Of a DNA stretch of 64,000 nt, positions 1 to 12,359 are shown one piece after another; the stretch's first letter is position 1; every line of letters starts with the position of its first letter. A model generated the notes under the pieces. That model had not been told where the DNA came from. It was given only the letters and a program-made list of their open reading frames with translations, and searched no databases. The DNA lies in assembly GCF_036195045.1 (NCBI RefSeq), contig NZ_CP108100.1, positions 4,960,001 to 5,024,000 of the forward strand, given 5' to 3'. This DNA is from Streptomyces sp. NBC_00236 (GTDB lineage Bacteria; Actinomycetota; Actinomycetes; Streptomycetales; Streptomycetaceae). Made by a program: the position numbers and the translations under genes.

Positions 1-473
1 TCTTCCCGGCCACCTTCGGCCTCGCCTGCTGCGCCATCGAGATGATGACGACCGGGGCCGGGCGCTACGACCTGGCCCGGTTCGGCATGGAGGTCTTCCG
101 CGGATCGCCGCGGCAGGCGGACCTGATGATCGTGGCGGGACGGGTCAGCCAGAAGATGGCGCCCGTCCTGCGGCAGGTCTACGACCAGATGCCGAACCCC
201 AAATGGGTCATCTCCATGGGGGTTTGCGCGTCATCGGGCGGAATGTTCAACAATTACGCCATTGTTCAAGGTGTTGATCATATTGTCCCGGTTGATATCT
301 ATTTGCCGGGCTGTCCGCCGCGGCCCGAGATGCTGATGGACGCGATCCTCAAACTCCACCAGAAGATCCAGGGCTCCAAGCTCGGGGTCAACGCCGAGGA
401 GGCCGCCCGCGAGGCGGAGGACGCGGCCCTCAAGGCACTGCCCCTGATCGAGATGAAGGGGCTGCTGCGATGA
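1..473 (+). CDS. nuoB: NADH-quinone oxidoreductase subunit B (5' end cut by window)
   Basis: This is the C-terminal part of the complex I subunit that carries iron-sulfur cluster N2, the last cluster before quinone. The reading frame enters from base 3 and ends at the TGA at 471-473. The CC pair of [10 protein letters not shown] (about base 30), the cysteine of GVCASSGG (about 225) and PGCPPRP (about 310) supply the four N2 cysteine ligands. The start codon and N-terminus lie outside the window. It overlaps nuoC by four bases (ATGA), so the two are probably translationally coupled. It differs from the second NuoB copy at 48910 by having Ser-Ser rather than Asn-Cys after the third ligand. Confidence 0.97.
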   Translation, partial: FPATFGLACCAIEMMTTGAGRYDLARFGMEVFRGSPRQADLMIVAGRVSQKMAPVLRQVYDQMPNPKWVISMGVCASSGGMFNNYAIVQGVDHIVPVDIYLPGCPPRPEMLMDAILKLHQKIQGSKLGVNAEEAAREAEDAALKALPLIEMKGLLR

Positions 474-1183
474 GCGACCAGGAGTCCGGCGCGGGCGGCG
501 TTCCCGCCCCGCGTGACGAGCACGGCGAGGTCATCGGCGTACGCAAGGGCATGTTCGGCGCCAACAACGGCGGCGACACCTCCGGCTACGGCGGCCTCGT
601 CCGTACCGTCGCCCTGCCGGGCGCCACCGCGCGCCCGTACGGCGGCTGGTTCGACGAGGTGGCCGACGAGCTCGAAGGGGCCCTGGAAGAACAGGGACTG
701 CTTCCGGAGAACGCCATCGAGAAGACGGTCGTCGACCGCGACGAGCTCACCTTCCACATCGCCCGCGAGCACCTGCCCACCGTCGCCAGGACCCTGCGCG
801 ACGACCCGGCACTGCGCTTCGAGCTCTGTACGGGGGTGAGCGGCGTCCACTTCCCCGGTGACAAGGGACGCGAGCTGCACGCCGTCTACCACCTGCGCTC
901 GATCACCCACGGTCGGCTCATCCGGCTGGAGGTGTCCGCGCCGGACGACGACCGGCACGTCCCGTCCCTCGTCGCGGTCTACCCGACCAACGACTGGCAC
1001 GAGCGCGAGACCTACGACTTCTTCGGGCTCGTCTTCGACGGGCACCCCGCCCTCACCCGGATCATGATGCCGGACGACTGGCAGGGCTTCCCGCAGCGCA
1101 AGGACTACCCGCTCGGCGGCATCGCCATCGAGTACAAGGGCGCCCAGATCCCGGCTCCGGACCAGCGGAGGTCGTACTCCTGA
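470..1183 (+). CDS. nuoC: NADH-quinone oxidoreductase subunit C
   Basis: This is the 237-residue 30-kDa type subunit of the peripheral arm of complex I. The family motif around [13 protein letters not shown] is present at residues 166-178, followed by the [12 protein letters not shown] end at about 215. The first ~40 residues form a polar extension typical of actinobacterial NuoC. It starts at the ATG inside the nuoB stop codon and its own stop shares one base with the nuoD start, so it is an internal cistron of the nuo operon. C and D are separate genes here, unlike the E. coli CD fusion. Confidence 0.97.
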   Translation: MSDQESGAGGVPAPRDEHGEVIGVRKGMFGANNGGDTSGYGGLVRTVALPGATARPYGGWFDEVADELEGALEEQGLLPENAIEKTVVDRDELTFHIAREHLPTVARTLRDDPALRFELCTGVSGVHFPGDKGRELHAVYHLRSITHGRLIRLEVSAPDDDRHVPSLVAVYPTNDWHERETYDFFGLVFDGHPALTRIMMPDDWQGFPQRKDYPLGGIAIEYKGAQIPAPDQRRSYS

Positions 1184-2505
1184 TGACCACTCCCCACGCA
1201 ACACCTCGTGCGACAACCGAGGGGACTGTATATACGGTCACCGGCGGCGACTGGGACGAGGTCGTCGAATCGGCGGTCAAGTCCGACGACGAGCGCATCA
1301 TCGTCAACATGGGCCCCCAGCACCCGTCCACGCACGGTGTGCTCCGGCTGATCCTGGAGATCGACGGCGAGACCGTCACCGAGGCCCGCTGCGGCATCGG
1401 CTACCTCCACACCGGCATCGAGAAGAACCTCGAATTCCGGAACTGGACGCAGGGCACCACCTTCGTCACGCGCATGGACTACCTGACGCCGTTCTTCAAC
1501 GAGACGGCGTACTGCCTGGGGGTCGAGAAGCTCCTCGGCATCGAGGACCAGATCCCCGACCGGGCCACCGTCCTGCGCGTGCTCCTGATGGAGCTCAACC
1601 GGATCTCCTCGCACCTGGTGTGCATCGCCACCGGCGGCATGGAGCTCGGCGCCACCACGATCATGATCTACGGCTTCCGCGATCGTGAACTCGTTCTCGA
1701 TCTCTTCGAGCTGATCACCGGCCTGCGGATGAACCACGCGTTCGTCCGCCCCGGCGGCCTCGCCCAGGACCTTCCCCCGGGCGCGGTCGACCAGCTGCGC
1801 GAGTTCGTGAAGACCATGAAGAAGAACCTGCCGGAGTACGACAAGCTCGCCACCGGCAACCCCATCTTCAAGGCCCGTATGCAGGACGTCGGCTACCTCG
1901 ACCTCACCGGCTGCATGGCGCTCGGCGCCACCGGCCCGGTCCTGCGCTCCGCCGGGCTCCCGCACGACCTGCGCAAGACCGACCCCTACTGCGGGTACGA
2001 GAACTACGAGTTCGACGTCCCCACGGCGGACAGCTGCGACTCCTACGGACGCTTCCTCATCCGGCTGGAGGAGATGCGCCAGTCGCTGCGCATCATCGAG
2101 CAGTGCATCGACCGGCTCGCGCCGGGACCGGTCATGGTCGCCGACAAGAAGATCGCCTGGCCCGCGCAGCTCGCGCTGGGACCGGACGGACTCGGCAACT
2201 CGCTCGACCACATCAAGAAGATCATGGGCACCTCCATGGAGGCCCTGATCCACCACTTCAAGCTGGTGACCGAGGGCTTCCGGGTCCCGGCCGGGCAGGC
2301 GTACACCGCGGTCGAGTCGCCCAAGGGCGAACTCGGCGTGCACGTCGTCTCGGACGGGGGCACCCGCCCCTACCGGGTCCACTTCCGCGACCCGTCCTTC
2401 ACCAACCTCCAGGCCATGGCAGCGATGTGCGAGGGCGGCCAGGTCGCCGACGTCATCGTCGCCGTCGCATCCATCGACCCCGTGATGGGAGGCGTCGACC
2501 GGTGA
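1183..2505 (+). CDS. nuoD: NADH-quinone oxidoreductase subunit D (49-kDa)
   Basis: This 440-residue protein is the 49-kDa subunit that forms the quinone-binding pocket with NuoB and is distantly related to the large subunit of NiFe hydrogenases. [14 protein letters not shown] near residue 42 and the following [18 protein letters not shown] block are the family hallmarks. The ATG overlaps the nuoC stop by one base. It is the only NuoD gene in the window: the second complex I cluster at 48392-58535 has none, so any D subunit needed there would have to come from this gene or from elsewhere in the genome. Confidence 0.98.
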   Translation: MTTPHATPRATTEGTVYTVTGGDWDEVVESAVKSDDERIIVNMGPQHPSTHGVLRLILEIDGETVTEARCGIGYLHTGIEKNLEFRNWTQGTTFVTRMDYLTPFFNETAYCLGVEKLLGIEDQIPDRATVLRVLLMELNRISSHLVCIATGGMELGATTIMIYGFRDRELVLDLFELITGLRMNHAFVRPGGLAQDLPPGAVDQLREFVKTMKKNLPEYDKLATGNPIFKARMQDVGYLDLTGCMALGATGPVLRSAGLPHDLRKTDPYCGYENYEFDVPTADSCDSYGRFLIRLEEMRQSLRIIEQCIDRLAPGPVMVADKKIAWPAQLALGPDGLGNSLDHIKKIMGTSMEALIHHFKLVTEGFRVPAGQAYTAVESPKGELGVHVVSDGGTRPYRVHFRDPSFTNLQAMAAMCEGGQVADVIVAVASIDPVMGGVDR

Positions 2506-3350
2506 CCGAAGCACGTAGCGAAGTCAGTCTGGGGATGCCGCAGCTCCCCGCCCCCGCCTACCCGGCCGAGGTGCGCGCCAGGCTCGAAGCGGATGCGAAG
2601 GAGGTGATCGCCCGCTACCCCGGCAGCCGCTCCGCGCTGCTGCCGCTGCTGCACCTCGTGCAGTCGGAGGAGGGGTACGTCTCGCGTACGGGCATGGCGT
2701 TCTGCGCCGAGGTGCTCGGCCTCACCACCGCCGAGGTCACCGCGGTCGCCACCTTCTACACGATGTACCGGCGCAGGCCCAGCGGTGACTACCAGGTCGG
2801 CGTCTGCACCAACACGCTCTGCGCGGTGATGGGCGGCGACGCGATCTTCGAGCGGCTGAAGGACCACCTCGGCGTCGGCAACGACGAGACGACCGAGGAC
2901 GGCAAGGTCACCCTCGAACACATCGAGTGCAACGCGGCCTGCGACTTCGCGCCCGTCGTGATGGTCAACTGGGAGTTCTTCGACAACCAGACGCCCGAGA
3001 GCGCGACGCAGCTCGTCGACGACCTGATCGCCGGCCGCACCGTCGAGCCGACCCGCGGCGCCCCGCTCTGCTCGTACAAGGAGACCGCCCGGATCCTGGC
3101 CGGCTTCCCCGACGAGCGCCCCGGCGCCGTCGCGGCGTCCGGCGGCGCGGGCCCCGCCTCGCTCATCGGCCTGAAGCTGGCCAAGGGCGAGGCCGCACCG
3201 CAGCCCCGCGTGGTGGGACCGCGGGGCGAGGCCCCGCGCGACGAACCGCAGAAGGGCGCCGAACACCTCAGCTCCCATGACGCGCCACAGCAGACCTCGG
3301 CCTCCGACCCGGACCACCCGGCCGGTCCCGCCGCCGAGGAGGGGGAGTGA
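2502..3350 (+). CDS. nuoE: NADH-quinone oxidoreductase subunit E (24-kDa, 2Fe-2S)
   Basis: This subunit of the NADH-oxidising module holds 2Fe-2S cluster N1a. I place the start at the GTG at 2502, which overlaps the nuoD stop (GTGA); the reading frame is open much further upstream but that part lies inside nuoD. This gives 282 residues. Ligands C102 and C107 (VCTNTLC) and C143 and C147 (ECNAAC) are visible. The core ends near residue 200; the last ~80 residues are an Ala/Pro/Gly-rich, probably disordered tail that seems common in actinobacterial NuoE. It works with NuoF and NuoG directly downstream. Confidence 0.96.
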   Translation: MTEARSEVSLGMPQLPAPAYPAEVRARLEADAKEVIARYPGSRSALLPLLHLVQSEEGYVSRTGMAFCAEVLGLTTAEVTAVATFYTMYRRRPSGDYQVGVCTNTLCAVMGGDAIFERLKDHLGVGNDETTEDGKVTLEHIECNAACDFAPVVMVNWEFFDNQTPESATQLVDDLIAGRTVEPTRGAPLCSYKETARILAGFPDERPGAVAASGGAGPASLIGLKLAKGEAAPQPRVVGPRGEAPRDEPQKGAEHLSSHDAPQQTSASDPDHPAGPAAEEGE

Positions 3351-4714
3351 TGACGTTGGCCGCCGAAATCGACAAGAACGGGACCAGTCCCGAGAAGCTT
3401 CTCGCGCCTGTCCTGTCCGCCTTCTGGGACCAGCCGGAATCCTGGACCCTGGAGACCTACCGCCGCCACGAGGGGTACGAAGGGCTGCGCAAGGCGCTGG
3501 CCATGTCACCGGACGACCTCATCGCGTACGTCAAGGACTCCGGTCTGCGCGGCCGCGGCGGCGCAGGCTTCCCCACCGGGATGAAGTGGCAGTTCATCCC
3601 GCAGGGCGACGGCAAGCCGCACTACCTGGTGGTCAACGCCGACGAGTCGGAGCCCGGGACCTGCAAGGACATCCCGCTCCTCTTCGCCAACCCGCACAGC
3701 CTGATCGAAGGCATCGTGATCGCCTGCTACGCGATCCGCTCCTCGCACGCCTTCATCTACCTGCGCGGCGAAGTCGTCCCCGTACTGCGGCGGTTGCACG
3801 AGGCCGTCCGCGAGGCGTACGAGGCGGGCTATCTCGGTACGAACATCATGGGCTCCGGACTCGATCTGGAACTCACCGTGCACGCGGGTGCCGGTGCGTA
3901 CATCTGCGGTGAGGAGACCGCGCTGCTCGACTCGCTCGAAGGACGCCGCGGCCAGCCCCGGCTGCGCCCGCCCTTCCCCGCGGTCGCCGGTCTGTACGCC
4001 TGCCCCACCGTGGTGAACAACGTCGAGTCCATCGCCTCGGTTCCCGCGATCCTGAACAAGGGCAAGGACTGGTTCAAGTCCATGGGCAGCGAGAAGTCCC
4101 CGGGCTTCACGCTGTACTCGCTCAGCGGCCATGTCTCGGGACCCGGCCAGTACGAGGCCCCGCTCGGCATCACGCTGCGCCAGCTCCTCGACATGAGCGG
4201 CGGGATGCGCCCCGGCCACCGGCTGAAGTTCTGGACCCCGGGCGGCTCCTCCACCCCCATGTTCACCGAGGAGCACCTCGACGTGCCCCTCGACTACGAG
4301 GGCGTCGGCGCCGCCGGATCCATGCTCGGTACCAAGGCGCTCCAGTGCTTCGACGAGACCACCTGCGTCGTGCGGGCCGTCACCCGCTGGACCGAGTTCT
4401 ACGCCCACGAGTCCTGTGGCAAGTGCACGCCATGCCGTGAGGGCACGTACTGGCTCGTCCAGTTGCTGCGCGACATCGAGGCGGGCAAGGGCCAGATGTC
4501 CGACCTCGACAAGCTGAACGACATCGCCGACAACATCAACGGCAAGTCGTTCTGCGCCCTCGGCGACGGCGCCGCCTCGCCGATCTTCTCCTCGCTGAAG
4601 TACTTCCGCGACGAGTACGAGCAGCACATCACCGGCAAGGGCTGCCCCTTCGATCCCGCCAGGTCGACCGTCTGGGCCGACGACAAGAACGCATCCCAGG
4701 GGGTGAAGGCATGA
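3350..4714 (+). CDS. nuoF: NADH-quinone oxidoreductase subunit F (51-kDa, FMN, NADH binding)
   Basis: This is the NADH- and FMN-binding subunit where electrons enter complex I. The Gly-rich FMN/NADH segment ([10 protein letters not shown]) lies near residue 65. The 4Fe-4S N3 motif [11 protein letters not shown] and a later FCALG cysteine are in the C-terminal third. I prefer the ATG at 3350, which overlaps the nuoE TGA by one base and lies 7 bases after a strong GAGGAGG ribosome site; a GTG at 3347 is in frame one codon earlier but too close to that site. The product is 454 residues, normal for the family. Confidence 0.96.
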   Translation: MTLAAEIDKNGTSPEKLLAPVLSAFWDQPESWTLETYRRHEGYEGLRKALAMSPDDLIAYVKDSGLRGRGGAGFPTGMKWQFIPQGDGKPHYLVVNADESEPGTCKDIPLLFANPHSLIEGIVIACYAIRSSHAFIYLRGEVVPVLRRLHEAVREAYEAGYLGTNIMGSGLDLELTVHAGAGAYICGEETALLDSLEGRRGQPRLRPPFPAVAGLYACPTVVNNVESIASVPAILNKGKDWFKSMGSEKSPGFTLYSLSGHVSGPGQYEAPLGITLRQLLDMSGGMRPGHRLKFWTPGGSSTPMFTEEHLDVPLDYEGVGAAGSMLGTKALQCFDETTCVVRAVTRWTEFYAHESCGKCTPCREGTYWLVQLLRDIEAGKGQMSDLDKLNDIADNINGKSFCALGDGAASPIFSSLKYFRDEYEQHITGKGCPFDPARSTVWADDKNASQGVKA

Positions 4715-7218
4715 CAGTCACCACGAACGCGCCCTCCGGGGGCGGCGAGGCGGCGCTCCCGCCCGAGGACCTCGTCACGCTGACGATCGACGGCATCGAG
4801 ATCAGCGTGCCCAAGGGCACCCTGGTCATCCGCGCCGCCGAACTCCTCGGCATCGAGATCCCGCGCTTCTGCGACCACCCGCTCCTCGACCCGGCCGGCG
4901 CCTGCCGCCAGTGCATCGTCGAGGTCGAGGGCCAGCGCAAGCCGATGGCGTCCTGCACCATCACCTGCACCGACGGCATGGTCGTCAAGTCGCAGATCAC
5001 CTCGCCGGTCGCCGACAAGGCGCAGCGCGGTGTGATGGAGCTGCTGCTCATCAACCACCCGCTGGACTGTCCGGTCTGCGACAAGGGCGGCGAGTGCCCG
5101 CTGCAGAACCAGGCGATGTCGCACGGCGACGCGACCTCCCGCTTCGACGGGAAGAAGCGGACGTACGAGAAGCCCGTCCCGATCTCCACCCAGGTGCTGC
5201 TGGACCGTGAGCGGTGCGTGCTCTGCGCGCGCTGCACCCGGTTCTCCAACCAGGTGGCGGGCGACCCGATGATCGAGCTGATCGAGCGCGGCGCGCTCCA
5301 GCAGGTCGGCACCGGCCAGGGCGACCCGTTCGAGTCGTACTTCTCCGGCAACACCATCCAGATCTGCCCGGTCGGGGCGCTGACCTCGGCGGCGTACCGG
5401 TTCCGCTCCCGTCCCTTCGACCTGGTGTCGACGCCCTCGGTGTGCGAGCACTGTGCGGGCGGCTGCGCCACCCGCACCGACCACCGGCGCGGCAAGGTCA
5501 TGCGGCGCCTCGCCTCCAACGACCCCGAGGTCAACGAGGAATGGCTCTGCGACAAGGGCCGCTTCGGCTTCCGCTACGCCCAGCAGCGCGACCGGCTCAC
5601 CACCCCGCTGGTACGTAACGAGGCGGGCGAGCTGGAGCCGGCGAGCTGGCCCGAGGCGCTGGCCGCCGCGGCCGCCGGTCTCTCCGCCGCACGCGGCAGG
5701 ACCGGTGTCCTCACGGGCGGCCGGCTGACCGTCGAGGACGCCTACGCGTACAGCAAGTTCGCCCGGGTCGCCCTGGACACCAACGACATCGACTTCCGGG
5801 CCCGGGTGCACAGCAACGAGGAGGCCGACTTCCTGGCCGCCCGCGTCGCCGGACGCGGGCGTGACCTGGACGGCAGCGGGGTCACGTACACCTCGCTGGA
5901 GAAGGCCCCGACCGTGCTGCTGGTCGGGTTCGAGTCCGAGGAGGAGGCGCCCGGCGTCTTCCTGCGGCTGCGCAAGGCGAACCGCAAGCACGGACAGCGC
6001 ACCTTCTCCGTCGCCTCGCACGCCACCCGCGGCCTCACGAAGGCGGGCGGCACGCTGCTGCCCGCCGCGCCCGGCACCGAGACCGAGTGGCTGGACGCGA
6101 TCGCGGGCGGTGTCGGCCTCGACGGCGACGGTGCCGTCGCGGCCGAGGCGCTGCGCGATGCCGGCGCCCTGATCGTGGTCGGTGAGCGGCTGGCCGGGGT
6201 GCCCGGCGGGCTGACCGCCGCGGTACGGGCGGCGACCGCGACCGGGGCCACCCTGGTGTGGATCCCGCGCCGGGCCGGCGAGCGCGGTGCGGTGGAGGCG
6301 GGCGCACTCCCGTCGCTGCTGCCCGGCGGCCGCCCGGCGACCGACCCGCGGGCCCGGGAAGAGGTGGCGTCCGTCTGGGGCGTCGCCGAACTCCCGTCCC
6401 GCTTCGGCCGCGACACCGGCCAGATCGTCGAGGCCGCGGCCTCCGGCGAACTGGGCGCGCTGCTCGTCGCCGGTGTCGAGGCCGACGACCTGCCCGATCC
6501 GGCCCGCGCCCTGGAGGCCCTGGACCAGGTCGGTTTCCTGGTCTCCCTGGAGCTCCGGCCCAGCGAGGTCACCGACCGCGCCGACGTGGTGTTCCCGGTG
6601 GCCGCGGTCGCGGAGAAGTCCGGCACCTTCCTCAACTGGGAGGGCAGGGCGCGGATGTTCGAGGCCGCGCTGAAGCCCGAGCAGATGACGCGGAACCTCG
6701 CGCCGGGCGATGCCCGGGTGCTGCACATGCTGGCCGACGCGCTGGACGTCCATTTCGCGCTGCCGGACCTGAAGTCCGTGCGCCGTGAGCTGGACCGGCT
6801 CGGCGGCTGGCAGGGCGCGCACGCGGACGACCCGCGCGCCTCCGCCCAGCCGCTTCCCCGGCCCGCCGACGGCGAGGCCATCCTCGCCGGCCACCGGATG
6901 CTGCTCGACCTGGGCAGGCTCCAGGTGGGCGACGAGGCGCTGGCCGGCACCCGGCACGCGGCGGTCGCCCGGCTCTCCGCCGCCACCGCCGCCGAGACCG
7001 GCGTCAAGGACGGCGATCTGCTGGCCGTCTCCGGCCCGGCGGGCAGCGTACAACTGCCGCTCCAGGTCACCGAGATGCCGGACCGGGTGGTCTGGGTGCC
7101 GCTGAACTCCGTCGGGCGTGGTGTCCCGGGCGACACCGGCGTCCAGCCCGGCAGCCCGGTCCGGATCGGTCCCGCCGCACCCGGCATTTCCGACGTCACA
7201 CCGGAGGTGGGGGCGTGA
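4711..7218 (+). CDS. nuoG: NADH-quinone oxidoreductase subunit G (75-kDa)
   Basis: This 835-residue subunit wires NuoE/F to the rest of complex I through several iron-sulfur clusters. I can place 2Fe-2S N1b (C54, C65, C68, C82), the His-ligated N5 site (H116, C120, C123, C129), N4 (C169, C172, C175, C219) and the extra N7-type site (C245, C248, C252, C280) found in only some bacteria. The rest is the molybdopterin-oxidoreductase-like domain, degenerate and presumably without cofactor as in other NuoG. The ATG overlaps the nuoF stop (ATGA). There is no counterpart in the second cluster. Confidence 0.97.
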   Translation: MTVTTNAPSGGGEAALPPEDLVTLTIDGIEISVPKGTLVIRAAELLGIEIPRFCDHPLLDPAGACRQCIVEVEGQRKPMASCTITCTDGMVVKSQITSPVADKAQRGVMELLLINHPLDCPVCDKGGECPLQNQAMSHGDATSRFDGKKRTYEKPVPISTQVLLDRERCVLCARCTRFSNQVAGDPMIELIERGALQQVGTGQGDPFESYFSGNTIQICPVGALTSAAYRFRSRPFDLVSTPSVCEHCAGGCATRTDHRRGKVMRRLASNDPEVNEEWLCDKGRFGFRYAQQRDRLTTPLVRNEAGELEPASWPEALAAAAAGLSAARGRTGVLTGGRLTVEDAYAYSKFARVALDTNDIDFRARVHSNEEADFLAARVAGRGRDLDGSGVTYTSLEKAPTVLLVGFESEEEAPGVFLRLRKANRKHGQRTFSVASHATRGLTKAGGTLLPAAPGTETEWLDAIAGGVGLDGDGAVAAEALRDAGALIVVGERLAGVPGGLTAAVRAATATGATLVWIPRRAGERGAVEAGALPSLLPGGRPATDPRAREEVASVWGVAELPSRFGRDTGQIVEAAASGELGALLVAGVEADDLPDPARALEALDQVGFLVSLELRPSEVTDRADVVFPVAAVAEKSGTFLNWEGRARMFEAALKPEQMTRNLAPGDARVLHMLADALDVHFALPDLKSVRRELDRLGGWQGAHADDPRASAQPLPRPADGEAILAGHRMLLDLGRLQVGDEALAGTRHAAVARLSAATAAETGVKDGDLLAVSGPAGSVQLPLQVTEMPDRVVWVPLNSVGRGVPGDTGVQPGSPVRIGPAAPGISDVTPEVGA

Positions 7219-8618
7219 GTGCCTTCGCTCAACTGGCCACGGCCCCGAACGGCGCCGTGCTCGCCGCCGAGGACCTGTCGATGTTCGGCACCGACCCGTG
7301 GTGGCTCGTCGTCATCAAGGCGGTCTTCTGCTTCGCGTTCCTGATGGTGACCGTGCTCTTCTCCATCGTGTGGGAGCGCAAGGTCGTCGCCTGGATGCAG
7401 CTGCGCATCGGCCCCAACCGGCACGGCCCCTGGGGCATGCTCCAGTCGCTCGCCGACGGCATCAAGCTGATGCTGAAGGAAGACGTCATCGTCAAGCGGG
7501 CGGACAAGGTCGTCTACGTCCTCGCCCCGATCATCGCGGCGATCCCCGCGTTCATGGCGATCGCGGTCATCCCGTTCGGGCCGTCCGACAACCAGGTGTC
7601 GATCTTCGGGCACCGTACGGCGATGCAGCTCACCGACCTGCCGATCGCGATGCTCTACATCCTCGCGGTCGCCTCGGTCGGGATCTACGGCATCGTGCTG
7701 GCGGGCTGGTCCTCCGGATCGACGTACCCGCTGCTCGGCGGACTCCGTTCCTGCGCGCAGATGATCTCCTACGAGATCGCGATGGGCGCCGCGTTCGCCT
7801 CGGTCTTCCTCTACTCCGGGTCGATGTCGACCTCGAAGATCGTGGAGGCGCAGGAGGACCGCTGGTTCATCATCCTGCTGCCGGTCTCCTTCATCATCTA
7901 CATCATCACGATGGTCGGTGAGACCAACCGCGCCCCGTTCGACATGCCGGAGTCCGAGGGCGACCTGGTCGGCGGCTTCAACACCGAGTACTCGTCGATC
8001 AAGTTCGCGATGTTCATGCTCGCCGAGTACGTCAACATGGTCACCGTCTCCGCGGTCTCCGTGACCCTGTTCCTGGGCGGCTGGCGGGCCCCGTGGCCGA
8101 TCAGCACCTTCTGGGAGGGCGCGAACCACGGCTGGTGGCCGATGCTCTGGTTCGTCCTCAAGGTCCAGCTTCTGCTGTTCTTCTTCATCTGGCTGCGCGG
8201 CACGCTGCCCCGGGTCCGTTACGACCAGCTGATGAAGCTGGGCTGGAAGGTCCTGATCCCCGTCTCCGTCGTCTGGCTGATGATGGTCGCGACGGTACGG
8301 GCGCTGCGCAACGAGGGCTACGACTTCTCCCGGATCCTGCTCTACGTGGCCGGGGCCGTGATCGCGGTCCTGCTGATCTCCTTCGTGGTCGACATCTTCC
8401 GCGACAGGAAGGGCCGGGAAGCCGAGGCCCACGCGGAACCGGAGCCGGCGTTCGACCCGATGGCGGGCGGATTCCCGGTGCCGCCGCTGCCCGGACAGAC
8501 CCTGCCGCCCGTGCCCCGGCGCAGGCCGCGCCGCGAGCGGGAGCTCGTTGTCAGTGGCGGCATGGATACTCAGAGTGACGGAAATCCGAGTGACGGAAAG
8601 GAGGCCGGCGGTGTCTGA
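7215..8618 (+). CDS. nuoH: NADH-quinone oxidoreductase subunit H
   Basis: This membrane subunit (467 residues, about eight or nine hydrophobic segments) forms the quinone entry chamber with NuoB and NuoD. The conserved acidic cytoplasmic loop reads [17 protein letters not shown] near residue 240. The GTG start overlaps the nuoG stop (GTGA). The last ~80 residues are a hydrophilic, proline-rich tail longer than in most NuoH proteins. Its final codons overlap the nuoI start and contain the nuoI ribosome-binding site. Confidence 0.97.
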   Translation: MSAFAQLATAPNGAVLAAEDLSMFGTDPWWLVVIKAVFCFAFLMVTVLFSIVWERKVVAWMQLRIGPNRHGPWGMLQSLADGIKLMLKEDVIVKRADKVVYVLAPIIAAIPAFMAIAVIPFGPSDNQVSIFGHRTAMQLTDLPIAMLYILAVASVGIYGIVLAGWSSGSTYPLLGGLRSCAQMISYEIAMGAAFASVFLYSGSMSTSKIVEAQEDRWFIILLPVSFIIYIITMVGETNRAPFDMPESEGDLVGGFNTEYSSIKFAMFMLAEYVNMVTVSAVSVTLFLGGWRAPWPISTFWEGANHGWWPMLWFVLKVQLLLFFFIWLRGTLPRVRYDQLMKLGWKVLIPVSVVWLMMVATVRALRNEGYDFSRILLYVAGAVIAVLLISFVVDIFRDRKGREAEAHAEPEPAFDPMAGGFPVPPLPGQTLPPVPRRRPRRERELVVSGGMDTQSDGNPSDGKEAGGV

Positions 8619-9321
8619 ACTGTCTGAGTCGCCAGGGTCCAAGAGGCCGGCGAAGTCCACGCAGGCTTCCGGTTCCTCGGGATCTTCGGAAGCTTCGCGG
8701 TCCTCGGATTCTTCGGAGGACAAGTTCCAGAATCCGGTGGCCGGCTTCGGCGTGACCTTCAAGGCCATGTTCAAGAAGCGGCTGACCGAGCAGTATCCGG
8801 AGACGCCGAAGGTCACGGCGCCGCGCTTCCACGGCCGGCACCAGCTCAACCGCCACCCGGACGGCCTGGAGAAGTGCGTCGGCTGCGAGCTGTGCGCCTG
8901 GGCCTGCCCGGCGGACGCGATCTACGTCGAGGGCGCGGACAACACCGAAGAGGAGCGCTACTCCCCGGGGGAGCGCTACGGCCGCGTCTACCAGATCAAC
9001 TACGCGCGCTGCATTCTCTGCGGACTGTGCATCGAGGCCTGCCCGACCCGGGCGCTGACGATGACCAATGAGTTCGAGCTCGCCAACACCACCCGCGAGA
9101 GCCTCATCTACACCAAGGACGAGCTGCTCGCGGGCCTGGAGGAAGGCATGGTCGACAGCCCGCACGCGATCTTCCCCGGCACGGACGAACAGGACTACTA
9201 CCGGGGCCTGGTGACCGAGGCCGCCCCGGGTACGGAACGGCAGCTCGCCGTCTCCAAGGGTGAGAAGCCGGACGACGGGGACAACGAGAGCAACGGCGCG
9301 GCGCAGGAGGTGGACGCATGA
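8611..9321 (+). CDS. nuoI: NADH-quinone oxidoreductase subunit I (8Fe ferredoxin type)
   Basis: This subunit carries 4Fe-4S clusters N6a and N6b, seen as [12 protein letters not shown] near residue 90 and [12 protein letters not shown] near residue 135. The open frame begins at 8548, but the GTG at 8611 is preceded by AAAGGAGG at the right distance and overlaps the nuoH stop by eight bases, so I start there (236 residues). The first ~40 residues are a Ser/Glu-rich low-complexity stretch before the conserved core begins. The C-terminal ~40 residues are also polar and probably disordered. Confidence 0.95.
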   Translation: MSELSESPGSKRPAKSTQASGSSGSSEASRSSDSSEDKFQNPVAGFGVTFKAMFKKRLTEQYPETPKVTAPRFHGRHQLNRHPDGLEKCVGCELCAWACPADAIYVEGADNTEEERYSPGERYGRVYQINYARCILCGLCIEACPTRALTMTNEFELANTTRESLIYTKDELLAGLEEGMVDSPHAIFPGTDEQDYYRGLVTEAAPGTERQLAVSKGEKPDDGDNESNGAAQEVDA

Positions 9322-10148
9322 ACGGCCTGGCCGCAGCGGCCTCCCAGACCTCGACCGGCGAGGCCTTCCAGTTCTGGGTGCTCGGCACGGTCGCCGTGAT
9401 CGGCGCCCTGGCCACGGTGCTCATGAAGCGGGCGGTGCACAGTGCGCTGAGCCTCGCCGGGACCATGATCATCCTGGCGGTCTTCTACCTCGCCAACGGC
9501 GCCTACTTCCTGGGCATCGTCCAGGTCGTCGTGTACACCGGCGCGATCATGATGCTGTTCCTCTTCGTGGTCATGCTCGTCGGTGTCACGGCGGCGGACT
9601 CGCTGAAGGAGACCCTGAAGGGCCAGCGCTGGCTGGCCGCCGGATGCGGGCTCGGCTTCGGCGTCCTCCTGGTCGCCGGTATCGGCAACGCCTCGCTGAA
9701 CAGCTTCAACGGGCTCGGTGCCGCCAACGCCGCGCACGGCGGAAACGTGGAGGGGCTCGCCAGCCTCATCTTCACCAAGTACGTCTTCGCCTTCGAGATC
9801 ACCGGCGCTCTGCTGATCACCGCCACGGTCGGCGCGATGGTGCTCACGCACCGCGAGCGCACCGAACGGGCGAAGAACCAGCGGGAGATGTCCGAGGACC
9901 GCGTGCGCAGCAACCACCTGCCGCCGCTGCCCGCTCCCGGCGTCTACGCCCGGCACAACGCCGTGGACATCGCCGGACTCCTCCCGGACGGCACACCGTC
10001 CGAACTCACCGTCATGCAGACGCTGCGCAAGCGCGGCCAGATGCGCGATGTGTCCCACGAGTCGCTGGCCGGCCTCAAGGCACTGGAGCAGCGCTCCGGT
10101 GAGCGGCTCGGCCGGGACACCGCAGAAGAAGAGGAGGTCGCCAAGTGA
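9318..10148 (+). CDS. nuoJ: NADH-quinone oxidoreductase subunit J
   Basis: This 276-residue membrane subunit of the proton-translocating arm has five hydrophobic segments within its first ~190 residues. The conserved [21 protein letters not shown] helix is near residue 70. The remaining ~85 residues form a charged cytoplasmic tail, longer than in E. coli NuoJ. It starts at the ATG overlapping the nuoI stop (ATGA) and ends in a GTGA overlap with nuoK. Confidence 0.96.
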   Translation: MNGLAAAASQTSTGEAFQFWVLGTVAVIGALATVLMKRAVHSALSLAGTMIILAVFYLANGAYFLGIVQVVVYTGAIMMLFLFVVMLVGVTAADSLKETLKGQRWLAAGCGLGFGVLLVAGIGNASLNSFNGLGAANAAHGGNVEGLASLIFTKYVFAFEITGALLITATVGAMVLTHRERTERAKNQREMSEDRVRSNHLPPLPAPGVYARHNAVDIAGLLPDGTPSELTVMQTLRKRGQMRDVSHESLAGLKALEQRSGERLGRDTAEEEEVAK

Positions 10149-10444
10149 ATCCGGTCAACTACCTCTATCTCGCCGCTCTGCTGTTCACCATCGGCGCGGC
10201 CGGGGTGCTGATCAGGCGGAACGCGATCGTGGTGTTCATGTGCGTGGAGCTGATGCTCAACGCCTGCAACCTCGCGTTCGTCACCTTCTCCCGGATGCAC
10301 GGCAATCTCGACGGCCAGATCATCGCCTTCTTCACGATGGTCGTGGCTGCCGCGGAGGTCGTGGTCGGGCTCGCGATCATCGTGTCGCTGTTCCGTTCCC
10401 GCCACTCGGCCTCGGTCGACGACGCCAGCCTGATGAAGCTGTAG
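10145..10444 (+). CDS. nuoK: NADH-quinone oxidoreductase subunit K
   Basis: This is a 99-residue, three-helix membrane subunit, the standard size. The two membrane glutamates needed for proton transfer in the family are visible in [10 protein letters not shown] (helix 2) and in [11 protein letters not shown] (helix 3). The GTG overlaps the nuoJ stop. A 15-base gap with GAGGGG separates it from nuoL, the first non-overlapping junction in the operon. Confidence 0.97.
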   Translation: MNPVNYLYLAALLFTIGAAGVLIRRNAIVVFMCVELMLNACNLAFVTFSRMHGNLDGQIIAFFTMVVAAAEVVVGLAIIVSLFRSRHSASVDDASLMKL

Positions 10445-10459
10445 AGGGGCGCTTGAACT

Positions 10460-12355
10460 GTGGAGAACCTGATTGCGCTGCTTGTCGCGGCGCCCCTGCT
10501 CGGAGCGGTGGTGCTGCTCTGCGGCGGCCGACGCCTTGACCGCGTGGGCCACTGGCTCGGCACCGCGCTCGCCGCCGCCTCCTTCGTCGTCGCCGTGGTG
10601 CTCTTCACCGACATGCTCGGGAAGGGCGCCGAGGACCGCGCGCTGCACCAGAAGCTGTTCAGCTGGATTCCGGTCGAGGGCTTCCAGGCCGATGTGGCCT
10701 TCCAGCTCGACCAGTTGTCGATGACCTTCGTGCTGCTGATCACGAGTGTGGGCACCCTGATCCACATCTACTCGATCGGCTACATGGAGCACGACGAGCG
10801 CCGGCGCCGCTTCTTCGGCTATCTGAACCTGTTCGTCGCGGCGATGCTGATCCTGGTCATCGCCGACAACTACCTGCTGCTGTACGTCGGGTGGGAGGGC
10901 GTCGGTCTGGCGTCGTACCTGCTCATCGGCTTCTGGCAGCACAAGCCCAGCGCGGCCACCGCCGCCAAGAAGGCGTTCCTGGTCAACCGGGTCGGCGACA
11001 TGGGCCTGTCGATCGCGATCATGCTGATGTTCACCACCTTCGGCACCTTCGCCTTCGGCCCCGTCCTCGAAGCCACCGGGGAGACGAGCGAGGGCAAGCT
11101 GACGGCGATCGGCCTGATGCTGCTGCTCGCCGCCTGCGGCAAGTCCGCCCAGGTGCCGCTGCAGTCCTGGCTCGGTGACGCGATGGAGGGCCCGACCCCG
11201 GTCTCGGCCCTGATCCACGCCGCCACCATGGTGACCGCGGGTGTCTACCTGATCGTCCGCTCGGGCGCGATCTTCAACGGCGCGCCCGACGCCCAACTGG
11301 TCGTCGTGGTCGTCGGAGCGGTCACGCTGCTCTTCGGTGCGATCGTCGGTTGTGCGAAGGACGACATCAAGAAGGCCCTCGCCGGGTCGACGATGTCGCA
11401 GATCGGCTACATGATCCTGGCCGCCGGGCTCGGCCCGATCGGCTACGTCTTCGCGATCATGCACCTGGTCACGCACGGCTTCTTCAAGGCCGGGCTCTTC
11501 CTCGGCGCCGGTTCGGTCATGCACGGCATGAACGACGAGGTCGACATGAGGAAGTACGGCGGCCTGCGGAAATACATGCCGGTCACCTTCATCACCTTCG
11601 GCCTCGGCTACCTCGCGATCATCGGCTTCCCCGGTCTGTCCGGCTTCTTCTCCAAGGACAAGATCATCGAGGCGGCCTTCGCCAAGGGCGGCACCGAGGG
11701 CTGGATCCTCGGAGCGGTCACGCTGCTGGGCGCCGCGATCACCGCGTTCTACATGACGCGCGTGATGCTGATGACGTTCTTCGGCGAGAAGCGCTGGCAG
11801 CCCGACGCGGAGGGGAACGAGCCGCATCCGCACGAGTCCCCGAAGTCCATGACCATCCCCATGATCGTCCTGGCGTTCGGCTCGGTCTTCGCCGGAGGGT
11901 TCTTCTCCATCGGCGACCGCTTCCTGCACTGGCTGGAGCCCGTCACGGGACACAGCCACGGGGACGCCCCGGTCAGCGCGACCACCGTCACGGCCGCCAC
12001 CATGGTGGTGCTCGTCATCGGTGTCGCCATCGCGTGGGCGATGTACGGACGCAAGGCCGTGCCCGCGGTCGCCCCGCGCGGTTCGCTGCTCACCCGGGCG
12101 GCCCGCCGCGATCTCCTCCAGGACGACTTCAACCACGTGGTCCTGGTCCGGGGCGGCGAGCACCTCACCCGCTCCCTGGTCTACGTCGACCACTCCCTGG
12201 TCGACGGCGTCGTCAACGGCACGGCCGCCTCGATGGGCGGGCTCTCCGGCCGGCTGCGCAAACTGCAGAACGGCTACGCCCGCACCTACGCGGTCTCGAT
12301 GTTCGGCGGTACGGCGGTCGTCATCGCCGCGACCCTGCTGATGAGGGCGGTCTGA
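10460..12355 (+). CDS. nuoL: NADH-quinone oxidoreductase subunit L (antiporter-like)
   Basis: This 631-residue protein is the distal antiporter-like proton-pumping subunit. It shows the proton-antiporter core from about residue 60 to 400: the glutamate of [15 protein letters not shown] on helix 5, the lysine of [17 protein letters not shown] on helix 7 and the histidines of the helix-8 region ([12 protein letters not shown]). The long C-terminal helix region that clamps the membrane arm follows. It begins with GTG and is four bases from nuoM. Confidence 0.97.
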   Translation: MENLIALLVAAPLLGAVVLLCGGRRLDRVGHWLGTALAAASFVVAVVLFTDMLGKGAEDRALHQKLFSWIPVEGFQADVAFQLDQLSMTFVLLITSVGTLIHIYSIGYMEHDERRRRFFGYLNLFVAAMLILVIADNYLLLYVGWEGVGLASYLLIGFWQHKPSAATAAKKAFLVNRVGDMGLSIAIMLMFTTFGTFAFGPVLEATGETSEGKLTAIGLMLLLAACGKSAQVPLQSWLGDAMEGPTPVSALIHAATMVTAGVYLIVRSGAIFNGAPDAQLVVVVVGAVTLLFGAIVGCAKDDIKKALAGSTMSQIGYMILAAGLGPIGYVFAIMHLVTHGFFKAGLFLGAGSVMHGMNDEVDMRKYGGLRKYMPVTFITFGLGYLAIIGFPGLSGFFSKDKIIEAAFAKGGTEGWILGAVTLLGAAITAFYMTRVMLMTFFGEKRWQPDAEGNEPHPHESPKSMTIPMIVLAFGSVFAGGFFSIGDRFLHWLEPVTGHSHGDAPVSATTVTAATMVVLVIGVAIAWAMYGRKAVPAVAPRGSLLTRAARRDLLQDDFNHVVLVRGGEHLTRSLVYVDHSLVDGVVNGTAASMGGLSGRLRKLQNGYARTYAVSMFGGTAVVIAATLLMRAV

Positions 12356-12359
12356 TCAC

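Noticed and set aside
5742..8849. Minus-strand open frame of 1035 codons
   Set aside because: It lies antisense to nuoG-nuoI, has an Arg/Ser/Ala/Pro-biased composition without motifs, and is a typical shadow of high-GC genes.
9944..12193. Minus-strand open frame of 749 codons
   Set aside because: Antisense to nuoJ-nuoL; His/Asp/Arg-rich composition with no recognisable domain.
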